NCBI GenBank assembly: GCA_951394405.1
Contig: OX596344.1
Span: forward strand, 868,001 to 932,000
Length of the DNA: 64,000 nt
From: Coprinellus micaceus
Taxonomy: Eukaryota > Basidiomycota > Agaricomycetes > Agaricales > Psathyrellaceae
Direction of reading: 5' to 3'
Shown one piece after another: positions 22,646 to 34,100 of the stretch (positions are counted from its first letter, which is position 1; each line of letters begins with the position of its first letter). The position numbers and the translations under genes were made by a program. Below the pieces are notes generated by a model. The model worked only from the letters and a program-made list of their open reading frames with translations. It ran no database searches and had not been told where the DNA came from.

Positions 22646-24383
22646 ATGGCGCTACTGCTGTGGCTAGTCGTACTTATCACTTCGACGCTTGCCTCCCCTG
22701 GTCCTGCTCTAGGCGATGCTGCCGACGCAACAACAGCCGGCCCAACTGGATGTTCCCCCACAGACAGCAGCCCCGTCTTCAACACCCAGTATCGATCGAC
22801 GATCGAAATCCTTTGGAGCTGCCTCGCTATCATCTTTGCTTCCACTTGGGTTTGTGTGCATCCCAACGTCGCCGGTTACAACACCACCAAATGGCAGCGA
22901 CTTTGGAAACGAGTGAAGCTCTTCGCTCTGGCAATCTTCGCCCCGGAGCTTCTCGCTGTCTTCGCTTTCTTCCAATGGAAAGGGTGTCGCGAGTTGCACA
23001 GGGACTTCAAAAAGGCAGCGGAAGATTTAAATATCTGTATGTCGAAATTAGTGGTTGCAAATAACAGCTAACCCTTGCACCCAGCACTTGTCCTCAATTC
23101 TAATGAAAATGCGCCGCTCCAGCCACTTCAGCCTGAGTACACAATGTTACCTCTCACGGAGGGGGTCCCTAATAGCGGAGGTTCCACCCGTATGTATATC
23201 AGAAAAGCGGTTAGTCGATGAAAGCTCATACTAGCCCTTTTGCTTCAAAGCATTGAATGTCCATTCTGAAACTGAAGCGAGGGCGGGTAGTTGGACACGC
23301 ATGATGCACCACGCACGGCACGCATACAGTGCTGTTGAGCATGTTGTGACCTGGTACCCGGTTGACTCAAAGGAGACGGCTTGGACCCTCACTCATGCCC
23401 ACCTCGTCCAAATGGGCGGGATTGTCTTCAAGAACCCCAACGGCGGCAATAATGGCTTCAAGGAGCCATGTATGGTCAAACACCCTGACCAATATATCTT
23501 CGAGAGTGAAGGAGAGTGGAAAGAACGCATCGAATGGCTGTGGAACTCCCAGGAGCTCAGGAATTTTTTCGCACTCAAATTGCCTGAGGCTGCCATATCA
23601 GATAAAAGCAAGGGCAGCGCACTCGCCAAGACCTTGGTCGTCATGCAGGTCCTCTGGTTCATAATCCAAACCGTCGCTCGGGCAGTCGAAGGCCTCCCCA
23701 TCACTCACCTGGAAGTTGTCTGCCTGGCCTTCACCGCTTTCAACTTCGGAATGTACGTGTGCTGGTGGGACAAACCGCTGGACGTGGAATATCCGCTGGA
23801 GATTCCTGGTGTCCCTGGTGGAGACTCGAGCTTCAGAATGGGCACCCGGGATTGGATGGATGCACTAAGTGGTGGCCTGGACGAGCTTCCGGTGGGTTTA
23901 TGGATATACTTGTCAGACAGAAGATTGTATCCCGGCCTTTACTGCTACGGTGATGACTCGAACGAGAGTCTATGGGTAAAATCTAATTTCGCCACCAATG
24001 AGGGCCGCCTTGGGGGGACCTTCACCTTGGCTTTGGCATTCACTTCAGCTAGCTTTGGGGCTCTCCATTGCATTGGCTGGTCCCTCCCTTCCCCTTCACC
24101 AGCCGAGCATATGATATGGCGCATTTCCTCTCTTGTGCTCGTATCCTACCCCCTAGTACCTCTGGTATTTGGACCAATTCGTAGAACCCAAGGGGACTAT
24201 TACCATGCCTCTGGGGTGGGGAAGCTCCTCATTCAGCTTCTTGCATTTACTTCAGCCCTTGGTGGAGTCGCGTACATAGCCGCACGCTTCATCCTCATTG
24301 CACTCCCATTCCTAGAGCTTCGTTCCCTTCCTCCTCTAGCTCATCAAACCGTCTCTTGGTCCAACTTCCTTCCCCATCTTTAG
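22646..24383 (+). CDS. TMF1: multi-pass membrane protein with signal peptide, function unknown
   Basis: Exons 22646-23036, 23085-23189 and 23251-24383 (introns 48 and 61 bp) give 542 residues. MALLLWLVVLITSTLASPG is a signal peptide. A YRSTIEILWSCLAIIFAST segment and a LFALAIFAPELLAVFAFF segment are the first two membrane helices. Then come WTLTHAHLVQMGGIVF, a long paired helix with THLEVVCLAFTAFNFGMYV and CWWDKPLDVEYP, and three or four C-terminal helices ending LPPLAHQTVSW. This is the lineage-expanded fungal family with the RSTxxIxWSCLxxIFASTW and WWxKPLDV signatures; as far as I know no biochemical role is established. Second-exon sequence is absent from TMF2. Start has good context (ACCATGG). 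No breaks are seen, so it is probably functional. Confidence 0.8.
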
Positions 24384-27300
24384 AACCACGCCTTCTGATA
24401 TTTATCATTTGTACAATGCCCTCCCCATTCTACCACATTTTCATCTTCTTCGTGTGTACCTGATTCACGAGCCCCGCTAGTTGATCTCAAGCTCTCCTCT
24501 ATTACTTATATGGAACGTGTACCTATTTGTGTTCTCTGGAAGCATCGTGCCAGCCCGCCCTATCGCTGTATTAAAATCTTATCCTAGCTGTCCCCCAGGA
24601 GATCCCTCTTCGACCACGAGAGGTTGCGCCTACTCCACGCCTTTCGAAACGTACGTGTCTGTTTCCCCGTATCATCTAGCCTTCAGAGGCACGACTTGAG
24701 AACGCACCGGAGCGCGCAGGTGTACTCGCCACCTTGTGCCGAGACGATCTTACTAGCATCTTCTCACTCACAGAAGAGGGAGCATGGGCATAGATGAGGG
24801 AGGGACGTTTCTGAAACGATTTCATCCCCGATTCTCCCAGGTCACGAACAAAAGAGCTACAGGTGGCAAGGGACCTTTGATCTGCTACGGTCATCCGGAA
24901 CGATGGATAGAGAGGGCCTATTTGTGGCCTAACACTGTGAGAGGAGTACCAAGGAGTTGCGCGGTGCGATAACACGCACGGTTCGTTGGTACTCGGGGTC
25001 CTATGCACCCATGAATATCAAGCCAAAAGATTCGGATAATCCGAAGTTACGATGAGCAGGGATACGAAAAAAGCTCTGTATGTGCTGTTCTGGCCCCCTA
25101 GAGTCAAACTGAAGTGACGCCGTCAATGTGAAGTGTACCCTCAAGAACAGTACGCTTCGAGCACCCAGGTGACTCCGGCATGCTGCGGGGGTCGCAGCAG
25201 TCGATCACCCAGATTGATATAGCAGGTAAGCGTCCAGCGCCTCGCCGTCCATGTGGATCAATGAATTCATTGCGTAGTCCTCGAGGGAACGTGAGAGTAC
25301 CCACCGAATTTGCATACACAGGGCCGTTTCCTCCACCAAGGATCGGACCAACGGGTCTACGAAATATGAACCTTTGGCTTCCAATCCTCGATTCCTGCTC
25401 ACAACGGGATACTTGTTGAGCGGCGTTCATCACGAGGTACTGAGGCTGCTCGTCGTCAGCTCTCGAGCTCAAATACGTTCGAATTGAAGGAGAACTTGCC
25501 TGGAATACATCCTTCGAGTCACTCGAGAAATGTCAGTCGGCTCAACGGGTACCCGCCTTCCCCTCAAAAGTCATAAAATCAAAGAAACGAACTCATCGCC
25601 GTCTGGTGACATGACCTCCTCGGCCGAATGTACGTTACTACCTGAATAAATTGCCGCAAAGGTAACTCGCGCTCGAGGTTCAAGGGAACGGGGATGGTAT
25701 TCGGGTATGGAAGCATCGGTAAGGTATCTCGTAAAACCTATGGCCGATCTCCCTCCCGAACAATCCCGCTAGGCCACGTACCAATAGAGCAGGCCGCCCT
25801 CCAACCCAGGATTCGGCGCCGTCGGGTCTGCATCGTGGTCTTTCGACCGAGTGGGACATAGGCGAGCCCTGTGAATCGATGGCGAGCAGCCGAGCTCGAA
25901 GCCTGAACGCCAGACGCTTCCGGTTAGATTCGGTGGGGAGAGCACGATCGACAGTGTGTAGTATATCAGCTTGAGCTTGTCCTGACTCTTGAGTAGGGGG
26001 AAACGCCTTACCTAGTTTGAGAACCCTTCCTCCAGTCACCTTCCCGTGCGTTGAGGGGCCCGCTCTTGGTCCGCCTCGGGCTGTCGAATAAGCCTGGGTC
26101 CACTAAGCGTCGATTTTGGGGCTTGCTGGGAAGCAGTGCTAGAAAGCGGTAGAAGCCGGGAACTTGAGCGAAATACCGCCTAGAATGCGACAGATCGGAT
26201 CATGGCCTTGAGGTGTCGTCTGGAGGGTGTTTGAAGAAAGGTCCAGTAGGCTAGGGTATGGCAGGGAAGGAAGGAGCCAAGACGGGGTTCGACACGGGGA
26301 TGCCTTCCGTACCACGAACACCAAGCAGGGTCGAGGAATCAGTCAGAACTGAATTCCAGCGTGCGCGATTGGCCAGCCCCGGGAGTGCAACAGCCAGAGA
26401 CGGGTTCGTAGGTTCGCGATCCAGTCGGTGCTACGTTCGACATGCAGATGCTTCCTGTGTAGGATGTGGACAGACGGCTTGATGTCGACTACATGCGGGC
26501 TGCCGTGTTTCCTTGGTCGATGGGAAGTGGTGGGGCAGAACGGTGCCGAGACTTAGACTTGGAATGGCGCCGGCGGTCGCGAAGGCCTCGAAGGAATCTG
26601 GTGAGCGAGGAAGTTGAGGCTTACAGCGGTACGAAGACAAAGCTCACTCACCAGCCTATCCTATGCCAGGTTCACTCTCGCCAGGACGCACCTCGACCAT
26701 TCACCCTGAGACCCATAGGACCGTATTGGGCTCCCTTCGAACATCTGCCAGAGGTTCGGCTAGGTAGATAAGTGTCGATGGGCCGTGTTGAACCCAGAAG
26801 GTATGGGCGGGCGAACGCCGGAGCGCTGAATGTTGGGCATGGCTGGAGTTGGCACCGTCCCCTTGATGCCAAAACGACCGACTTTGGGGAGCCTAGCTGA
26901 CGGCCTGGGTCTCCGTGAACGGTCAGAATGATGTGGGTGGTCGAGTAGTCGACGACTTGAGGCGTACGCGCCCTGGTTGGTAGCTGCGGTAGGGTCGTGT
27001 TCCGGGCCTTTTAATCTTAGCTGGAGCGAGGGAGCAGGGCGTGGTGGTGGTGAAGGGCTGAGAGGTGACGTACACCTTTGTCCCAAAAACCTCCAGCTTC
27101 GCGTCCCTTTTCCACCAAAATTGAAACAGCTTTGCGCCAATTTTGCCTGGAAAGTGCCGATCAAAATACCTCTTTTAGGACCTGAGTTTCCCGGCGAGGA
27201 CGAATGGCTTCCTTGGATCTTGCCCTGGTTCCAGGCACATGCCAGGGCTCCCAGTTACCCGCCACCCCCGCGCTTCGTGCATGAACGCCCTCAGCCCTGA

Positions 27301-27882
27301 TATCCTTGCTTCTCTCAATGAAACCGGCATTTCCAACCGAGCCGCGCCGACACATTCAGCAGGCCTGACCAGGACGCTAGATTCCCGTGTTTTGCCAACG
27401 TACTCAGTGGCTGCTCGAGATGGAAAGATGCGCGTGGTTTCCGGGGACGAAAACTCAGTCATAAGGGTCGACCCAACCTTCGATGCTTGGAATCCTTGCT
27501 CTGGATTCGGCGGTCTAAGTCCCCGTGGCACGGACGCTTAACCATCGATACAGATGAGCTGTGATATGATATGACACGTTGTGTGACGAATACTCGGAAC
27601 ACGTCTCAGGTCGAATGCGGGGACGCTTCTGGGAGTCTGCAAGCAGTTCTTGGCGTGTTCCGAAAAAATGAGACCTGCCGAACGTATTCTTCATGAAAGT
27701 CGGATACACCGGGGATAACCAATGCGGGGCACATAGCGGAATGAGCATATTACGCATCTTAGACGTGGGATGAAGTCCCCGTGCTTCCGGAACTGTCGCG
27801 CTCTGACACGCGCATACGGTCCCCTGGTCTTTAAATGATTCTGTCTGTAGGTAACCACAACTCCCTCACTTACCCAATTACT
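24384..27882. other. Gene-poor tract between two TMF copies
   Basis: No supported gene, RNA or clear repeat structure. Only short frames with no domain resemblance occur on either strand. The last 80 bp form the 5' flank of the TMF pseudogene and hold a candidate promoter motif. Confidence 0.45.
27801..27820 (+). promoter_or_regulatory. Candidate upstream motif of the TMF pseudogene
   Basis: CTCTGACACGCGCATACGGT ends about 63 bp before the ATG at 27883. A closely similar block, with a 4-base insertion, lies 59-88 bp upstream of TMF2 on the minus strand (49201-49230). Confidence 0.3.
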
Positions 27883-28485
27883 ATGGAACTACTGCTGTGG
27901 TCCCTCGTTTTCATCAGCTCGACGCTCGCTTCCCCTGCTCCTGCTCTTCCCGACGGGGTCGACACATCCATTACCCCCACAACCACCTACGCCAGCATTG
28001 AAACTGCACCCGTGTTCAATACGAAGTATCGATCCACCATCGGGATCGTCTGCAGTTGAGGGGCCTGTCGGCAGCTCCATAGGAATTTCAGGGAGAAGGC
28101 GGACGAGAACGTTTGCGGGTCCTACATCCATCTCTCTGGGAAAGTAAACCACTCACGAAATGACCGCATCTCTCGACCTCAACTCTAGAGAGGTGGGCCC
28201 TGGTCGGACAGGAAAAGAGACAGGCTACGAGGAAGGTGAGGCAGACTTCGAGAGGAGGGGCCTCACGGCAAAGGTACCCCAGCGGAGATCCTGGTCGTGC
28301 GAGTTATTTCTGGGAGTGACCCCAACGAGGCCGTGTGGACCCTGACTCATCCACACTTCATTCAAATAGGCGGGATTGTGTTCAAGGATCTCGACGGCCA
28401 GGTTGGGTTTGAGAACCCAGAGAAATGGAAGAGCGAGAAACTCGAGAGATATTTCGCACTCCAACGTTCCCGGGACTCATCGTAG
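27883..28485 (+). pseudogene. TMF pseudogene: internally deleted and truncated
   Basis: The ATG opens with MELLLWSLVFISSTLASPAP, a good TMF signal peptide, and continues to VFNTKYRSTIGIV. It then meets a stop and jumps to GACRQLHRNFREKA, so roughly 150-160 nt covering the first two membrane helices are gone. Later blocks in changing frames match other copies: DFERRGL...PQRRSW resembles the 62766 copy, and AVWTLTHPHFIQIGGIVFKD and KLERYFAL match TMF1. Similarity stops near 28485, leaving out the entire C-terminal membrane half. It is clearly non-functional but still has its upstream region. It lies tail-to-tail with CHZ2. Confidence 0.8.
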
Positions 28486-29216
28486 CGCCCATGACAGGTT
28501 TCAGGTGAGTGTGAACGGTGCTCTCGGAAAGTGCTTGTGCGCGTATTCGCTCACATAGGCCCTCAAAACGGGCAGTGACTGATATCCGTCACGAGCAGTC
28601 CCGTTGGGTGGTATGTTTGGTGGGCCCCACGTTGTGCCAATGGATGAGGGGCGTTAAAATAGATAGATTCGGAATCCTGGTTAAACACGGGCTATAAGTG
28701 ACTGCAGTGCGCGATGGGTCGAAGTAGAGGGGTAGGTAGGGTGCGTTCAATCTAAAGGAGACGAATAAAGGCGAAGCCTTATGGGAATGTGCAAAGGGAT
28801 ATCCAAATGATACAAACAGAACCAGAGAGCGAAGAATAAACAGAGCAGGACACAACTAGGGAGGCATAGAGGTGGGATGAGGGAACGTGAATAAAGGCAG
28901 GGAGAGAATGACAACATGAAAAAGAGAACAGTGGACAGCGTGAGATAATCGTAAAGAGCGTAACGCGCACAAGGCCATGAATCGTGAATCGGATATATGG
29001 TAGACGTGAATGTGGAACGACGGTATTCGCGAATTGGATGCTGTAGTGCTTTATGGGTCATATTTGATATCCAAGTCCGAATCAGTGAAGCGAAATCAAA
29101 AGGAGGAGAATAAATAGAAGGAGGGGGTAGAGGGGAGGTAACGCATCGAATAATGTCATATAATCAGGTGCCCGGGGTCGAATAAATGGTGTAGGATGAG
29201 ACTGGGTAGTGACCGC
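28486..29216. other. 3' flank of CHZ2
   Basis: No gene. This is the stretch between the TMF pseudogene and the CHZ2 stop codon. The part at about 28760-29010 resembles the downstream flank of the 43146-44309 gene (around 42890-43080); both contain a CATGAATCGTGA block and similar purine-rich surroundings. Confidence 0.4.
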
Positions 29217-31183
29217 CTAGGCGTTGATGTTACCGTTCACGGGCGCAATGCCTTCACAGTCGTCGGACCCGCACCAGTCCCTGTCACTCGCCTGGGGCAG
29301 GGTGCAGCGCTTTGACTCGCATACTCTCTCTCCTCCATTGATGTGTACCTTTACTATATGCTCGGCGAGACGCTCGCCCAGCGTCTTGATCCCGCAGCTC
29401 CCAATCCAATTGCACTTTTGTTTAGCAGCCGTCAACTGCATCCCATGGTGATTCACATAGTGCTCCTCGATGGCAGCTTTAGTCCTCTCGATGAGCACTG
29501 CGCATCTTTCCCCATACAACCATCCGGTATTGGGGTTGTTCACAGCGGTCTGGTGTCCGCACCAGATCTTCGCTTTTTGATCTTGGGTGAGTGGAGAAGG
29601 TGGACCCGATCTGGAGGCCGTTGTGGTAGGAGGAAGAGGTACAGAAGATGTAGAAGGTCCCCCTCCGTTGCTCCTCCCCGTAGTAGTGGAAGCCCTCGTG
29701 GACTTTCTGGCATTGGTCCTGGGGCGCCTTTGCCGATTGGATACACCGCTCTCAAACACGAATCTCGCGTCCTGCGCGTAACTAGACGTGGAGGCTTGTG
29801 GAGGAGGTGCAGCGAGAGGAAGATTCGAGTACGGAGGAACAGAACACCCCAATGTACCCCAAGCTGGGACGGAAGGAGTAGGCCGATGGTATGAGGATGC
29901 AGGATTTCCCCAGTAGCCGTTGAGCTGCGCGTTCATCGAAACAGGGAGCGATTGGTGGGGATGTCCAGCTTGCTGGTAGTGTTGTGTATCAGGGTACTGC
30001 CTTTGTGGAGGTAGGGGAGCGCCTTGTTCGTGAGCGGACGGAGTATTACCCGTCGATGAGGTTGTAGCGAATTGCTGCCCATAAAATCCGAACTGATGAG
30101 GTGCTGCACCATTGAACGACCGGTGAACCTGAGGATGGTAGATATATTCTTGACTGTAGTGGTGCGAGTGAGGTGGTGCAGTGAAGGTGGGGAGACCCGT
30201 GCGCTGGGTCTGGCCCAGGTGAGCGACCCCCGCATTCGGTTGGGTTTGTACGCCGACAGATTCACCGGAGGGGAATTCTCCAGCGGCGGCGGCCTCAAGA
30301 TCCTGCATAACAGGAACCATATCCCCATTCTCCCTAAGGGAATTGCCTTCGTTGGAAAGGGACACTGCCGAATCGAGGTATAGCGGTTCGGCAGGAGGTG
30401 GTGATGGCGCGATCTCGTGACCGACCGACGCGCCGCCGTTGTCACTGCTCTGGGTCGCGTTCTCCGGGGGGTACGAATCGGCGGGGTCATGAAAGGTGGA
30501 GGACGCGAAGAAGGTTTCCTTGAGACTTGGAGATTGTCCTCCATCTTCATCGACTGAGGTGAGAGAGGTAATCGCGGAGCTTGCGGCGTCTGAGTCGCTG
30601 TCGAGCGTCCCATCTTCGCTCGGGGTCGCAAGTCGGAGCCTCTTCAACTCCTTGAAAGGGGAACCGGTATCGCTCGCGATGCTGTCTACCCGAGTACGCT
30701 TGTTGAACGAGGGGACTGTACGAGTGGGCGTGATGTTACACCTGAAGGGCGAACAGTGCGATCGGAAGATGGGTGAGGTGGGGGAGGGTGGCATGCGAAG
30801 CCAACCAGGCAGGGGTTCCGGGGATCCGAGTCCCGTTATGGTGAATTCTGATAGGGGAGATGCCTCTGAAATGGCCCTACAGAAAAGGTGAGCGAAACTA
30901 AAGAGGGAAAGGGGTGACGAGAGACCACGCACGATGTTGATGCCACTGGCGTCGGGCTCAGCTTGGGAGTGACGGCGAGCATCATGCTATGACCGAGCGT
31001 TACAAATTTCTTCCATACGCGACCCTTTGGAGTCTTGGGAGACGCGTTGAGTGTGAACGTGGGGGTGGTTGGCGGAGGAGTCGAAGGAGGGGCGGGTTCG
31101 GCGATTGACTTTGGGGCTTTGGCTGGAGTTTTCACGACATCGCTTGGATTCTCTGCCGCATCCTTTTTGCTACGGCGTCCCAT
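29217..31183 (-). CDS. CHZ2: disordered protein with C-terminal tandem Cys/His zinc-finger-like domain
   Basis: On the minus strand, exon 1 is 31183-30933 and exon 2 is 30876-29217, with a 56 bp intron (GTGCGT...TGTAG). The product is 636 residues. It begins MGRRSKKDAAENPSD, a basic and possibly nuclear start. Further basic patches are NKRTRVD and KRLRLA. The middle is Pro/Ser/Gln/Tyr-rich and predicted disordered. The last 115 residues are the CHZ domain: C523, C542, H556, H561; C572-NWIGS-C578, H590, H595; C603, C608; then C619 and C624. Spacing agrees with CHZ3 and CHZ4. The start at 31183 is preferred over upstream ATGs because the upstream sequence has no family resemblance. A DNA- or RNA-binding nuclear role is a guess from composition and metal-ligand pattern. 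Confidence 0.78.
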
Positions 31184-34100
31184 TTTCGTCTTTAAAGCGA
31201 GAGAGATGGGTTTTAGATAGTTTGTGGTGTGTGTGGAGGGGTAAGAGGTCGCTTTCACAGAAAGCGAGGTGGTCGATGAAGGTAAGCGCTGAGTTTGATC
31301 AAACGCAACGCGCGCGACATTCTCTTGAGTCAAACAATGCAATGGACACTCACGTGCCCCACGCTCGTTCCTTTGTCCACCTCGCGTTGGTGCATAGACC
31401 ACATTTTTCAGAAGCCAGAAATACGTTTGTTCTCCACAACCCGCGGTGAGTTGTGAATGTCGGTATCGGGTTTCATACGCTCACCATCCCCGCCGCATTT
31501 CCGAACAAAAGCCAGGAAACGAGCAGAGCCACTCGAACAGCAATTGCGTCGCCCATAAACTCAACGGGGCCTTGTATCGAGGTATTCTATCTACTGGATA
31601 TGTTCTGGAGAAGAGAAAGGACACGATTCTCCGTTCCTTCCACCATCCAAAGGCGACTACCTCTTAGGGGAACTCACCGCAACACTACAAGTCGGGCTTA
31701 ACTTGGTCCTGCGCAAGACTTGAGTAGAAGCGTCACTTGCTGAACGAAGTTTGAGGGCCCTTGAGTTCTCCCCGTGCGTACCCACCACGCTTTTTGATCC
31801 CCAGCCACAGTCGTAAAGCGATGCGGACTTCGGTCAGTCATTCTCTCGATCCAAAGAGCCGGACGCTCCAATATGTACACAGCTCTTCCACTGGGTCAGT
31901 CTCCCCGTGTTCACCTTCGTGTGGATGGGCTAGCAGAGGGCCCTCTTCAAGCCTCAAACAATATGGGCGCCGACGAGGTCTATGCCGACCACCTCACACA
32001 GTCAAAGACTTGGCCCGTCGTTGCAGGCAGACGAATACCCCTCCCTCGTTACCCTCGCCGGTCCAAGACTCACGTACAAATCGAGGTGAGAGCCCTTCAG
32101 GCGTGATCCCTTGGTTGTTCGGCTGTTGTCGCTGCGCCTAGGGGATACCTATGGTCGCCAATGACCACATTCCCTTCAGGTATATATCGCAAATTTTGGG
32201 TGCAGTCCTCGTCGGCTAGCACCGAAGCACATCTAAGCGCCACTCGGCTTTGTTCGTTTGCTCCCCCATTTCTCCTCTTCTCGTTTCTGGGCTTCTCAAA
32301 CCACTCGAACCGGTTGTGCACTCCTGTCAAGTCCCATTTGGCTTGGCCAAACACGGCACAGAGGCAGAACTCCCCAGTGGGTGAGCACACGCACTGCAGC
32401 GAGGTGAAGCCTCCAGGTGCGTCTGCTATGACCACATCAGCCGTTTTATGACTACTCACAACGGGGCCCAGAAGTCAGGTCATCGCACGTCTGCTAAAAA
32501 ATGGATGGACTCACGAAACGAAGGTGGAATCATTCAGCCAGGGTCCCCACCGAACGCTCTCATAAATAACTCCAACTTTCTCGCCGAGGAGACTTCGGGT
32601 CTTTGCCAGGCCTCGCTCGGTGAGTTATCCCGTCTCAGGCGACCTTAAGTGCCCCGCTCCCCCTTGGGGGGTTGCGTTCGGCTCGGTTGGAGTTCAACAC
32701 TCGCGGTGGGAGACAGGGTACGGTGGTGCCGCCCATGAGCCCATATTGGCAAAATCGCCGACGCTTGTCCAAGCTTTGGTCATCCACAAGCAGAGGGATG
32801 GTGTCAAGAACTCCCAATACATCCTCGGTGTTGACAAGAACCTTCCACAAGATCGTACGCCAGAACGTAGACTCTAGCAGGTTGGCTTGTCGGAGATGCA
32901 CGCGGTTCGTATAGCCGTAAACACCCAAGGCGAGTAGGTTTTCTTACCACCCATCGACCTCTGCCCTGAATAGACCCTTACAGTAGGACGAGCCGACGAG
33001 CAGCCCTTACCGCCCTCCAGGTCGAGAGACGCTCGAGTTGGTCAATCAGGACAACCCAGCAGGTATGCCTTCCAATCGAGACCGCCGAGTGGACGTCCCT
33101 TGTCCTCCGAAATCGACCGTGCAGGACACTATCTCCATTTACGCGACAGAGTGAGACAATGGTGCTCGAGGAAGCCGGGTGAACCGCCGCCAACGAAGGC
33201 CAACCGATGTGCTCCCCACGGTCGAGCACCGCGGGACAGTATCAGTGATTGGGGCAACCGAAGCCGGCTACGTCTTCAGGGTGCGCAGATGGGCATACCC
33301 AAGTAGCAGGCCGGCATCGACTCTCGATTAGCTGGCGGGGATCTGGGACGTGAACGTGCTGAAGCCCATCCCTCAACGACCTCCATCCATGATATCGCCC
33401 ACCCAATGAGGGCTCCTGCCAGTGCGGTCTCATGTGTCATGCAAATCATCCAGGCGTGCTCCCCCCGGACAAAGGCACCAGCACGGACCCTCCTCTGATC
33501 AACGCTAGTGAGGAGCGTTTTACCCACAGTTGATACAGTGGACGGCGTTCCATCGATGGTTGGTCGAGCATTTGGATATTCGTGAAGTAGGCTCGAGTTC
33601 TGGCAACGAACCAGGGACGATGCTCAGTTCAATCGACGACTCGCCTACGTATTCGGCCCAATCTTGGCCGTTCTCGAGCAGAAAACCCCCATCGATCCGA
33701 AGGTTTCCTCCCCTTTGGGCCGTTTCCACCAGGTTCGAATGAATTCGCGGCCTGAAAGCAGGGGGCGCACGCGTGCACATTGCCCTTTCGGCGCCAAACC
33801 CAGTACTGGGAAGGTGCAAACGTCTCAGGACGCTCACATCAAGCTCGGTGAGTTCAGGGTCGAACGTGTGACTCAGGGACGCAAGAACTCAGGAGGGGAG
33901 GGGGGAGCAAGGAAGATGAGGAGGGGTTCGAAAAAGGGGAGGGCAGGGGAGTGGTGGTGGAAACACATGATCAAGGGGAGCGACGTAGGTCTGAGGAGAG
34001 GCGGGTGGGGATATGAAAGGGGTTCAGTGGGGAGAAACGGGGATGAGGAAGTAGAGTGATCGAGGGGGTGGGTACTGGAAAGGATGGAGTGTGCTAGGAG

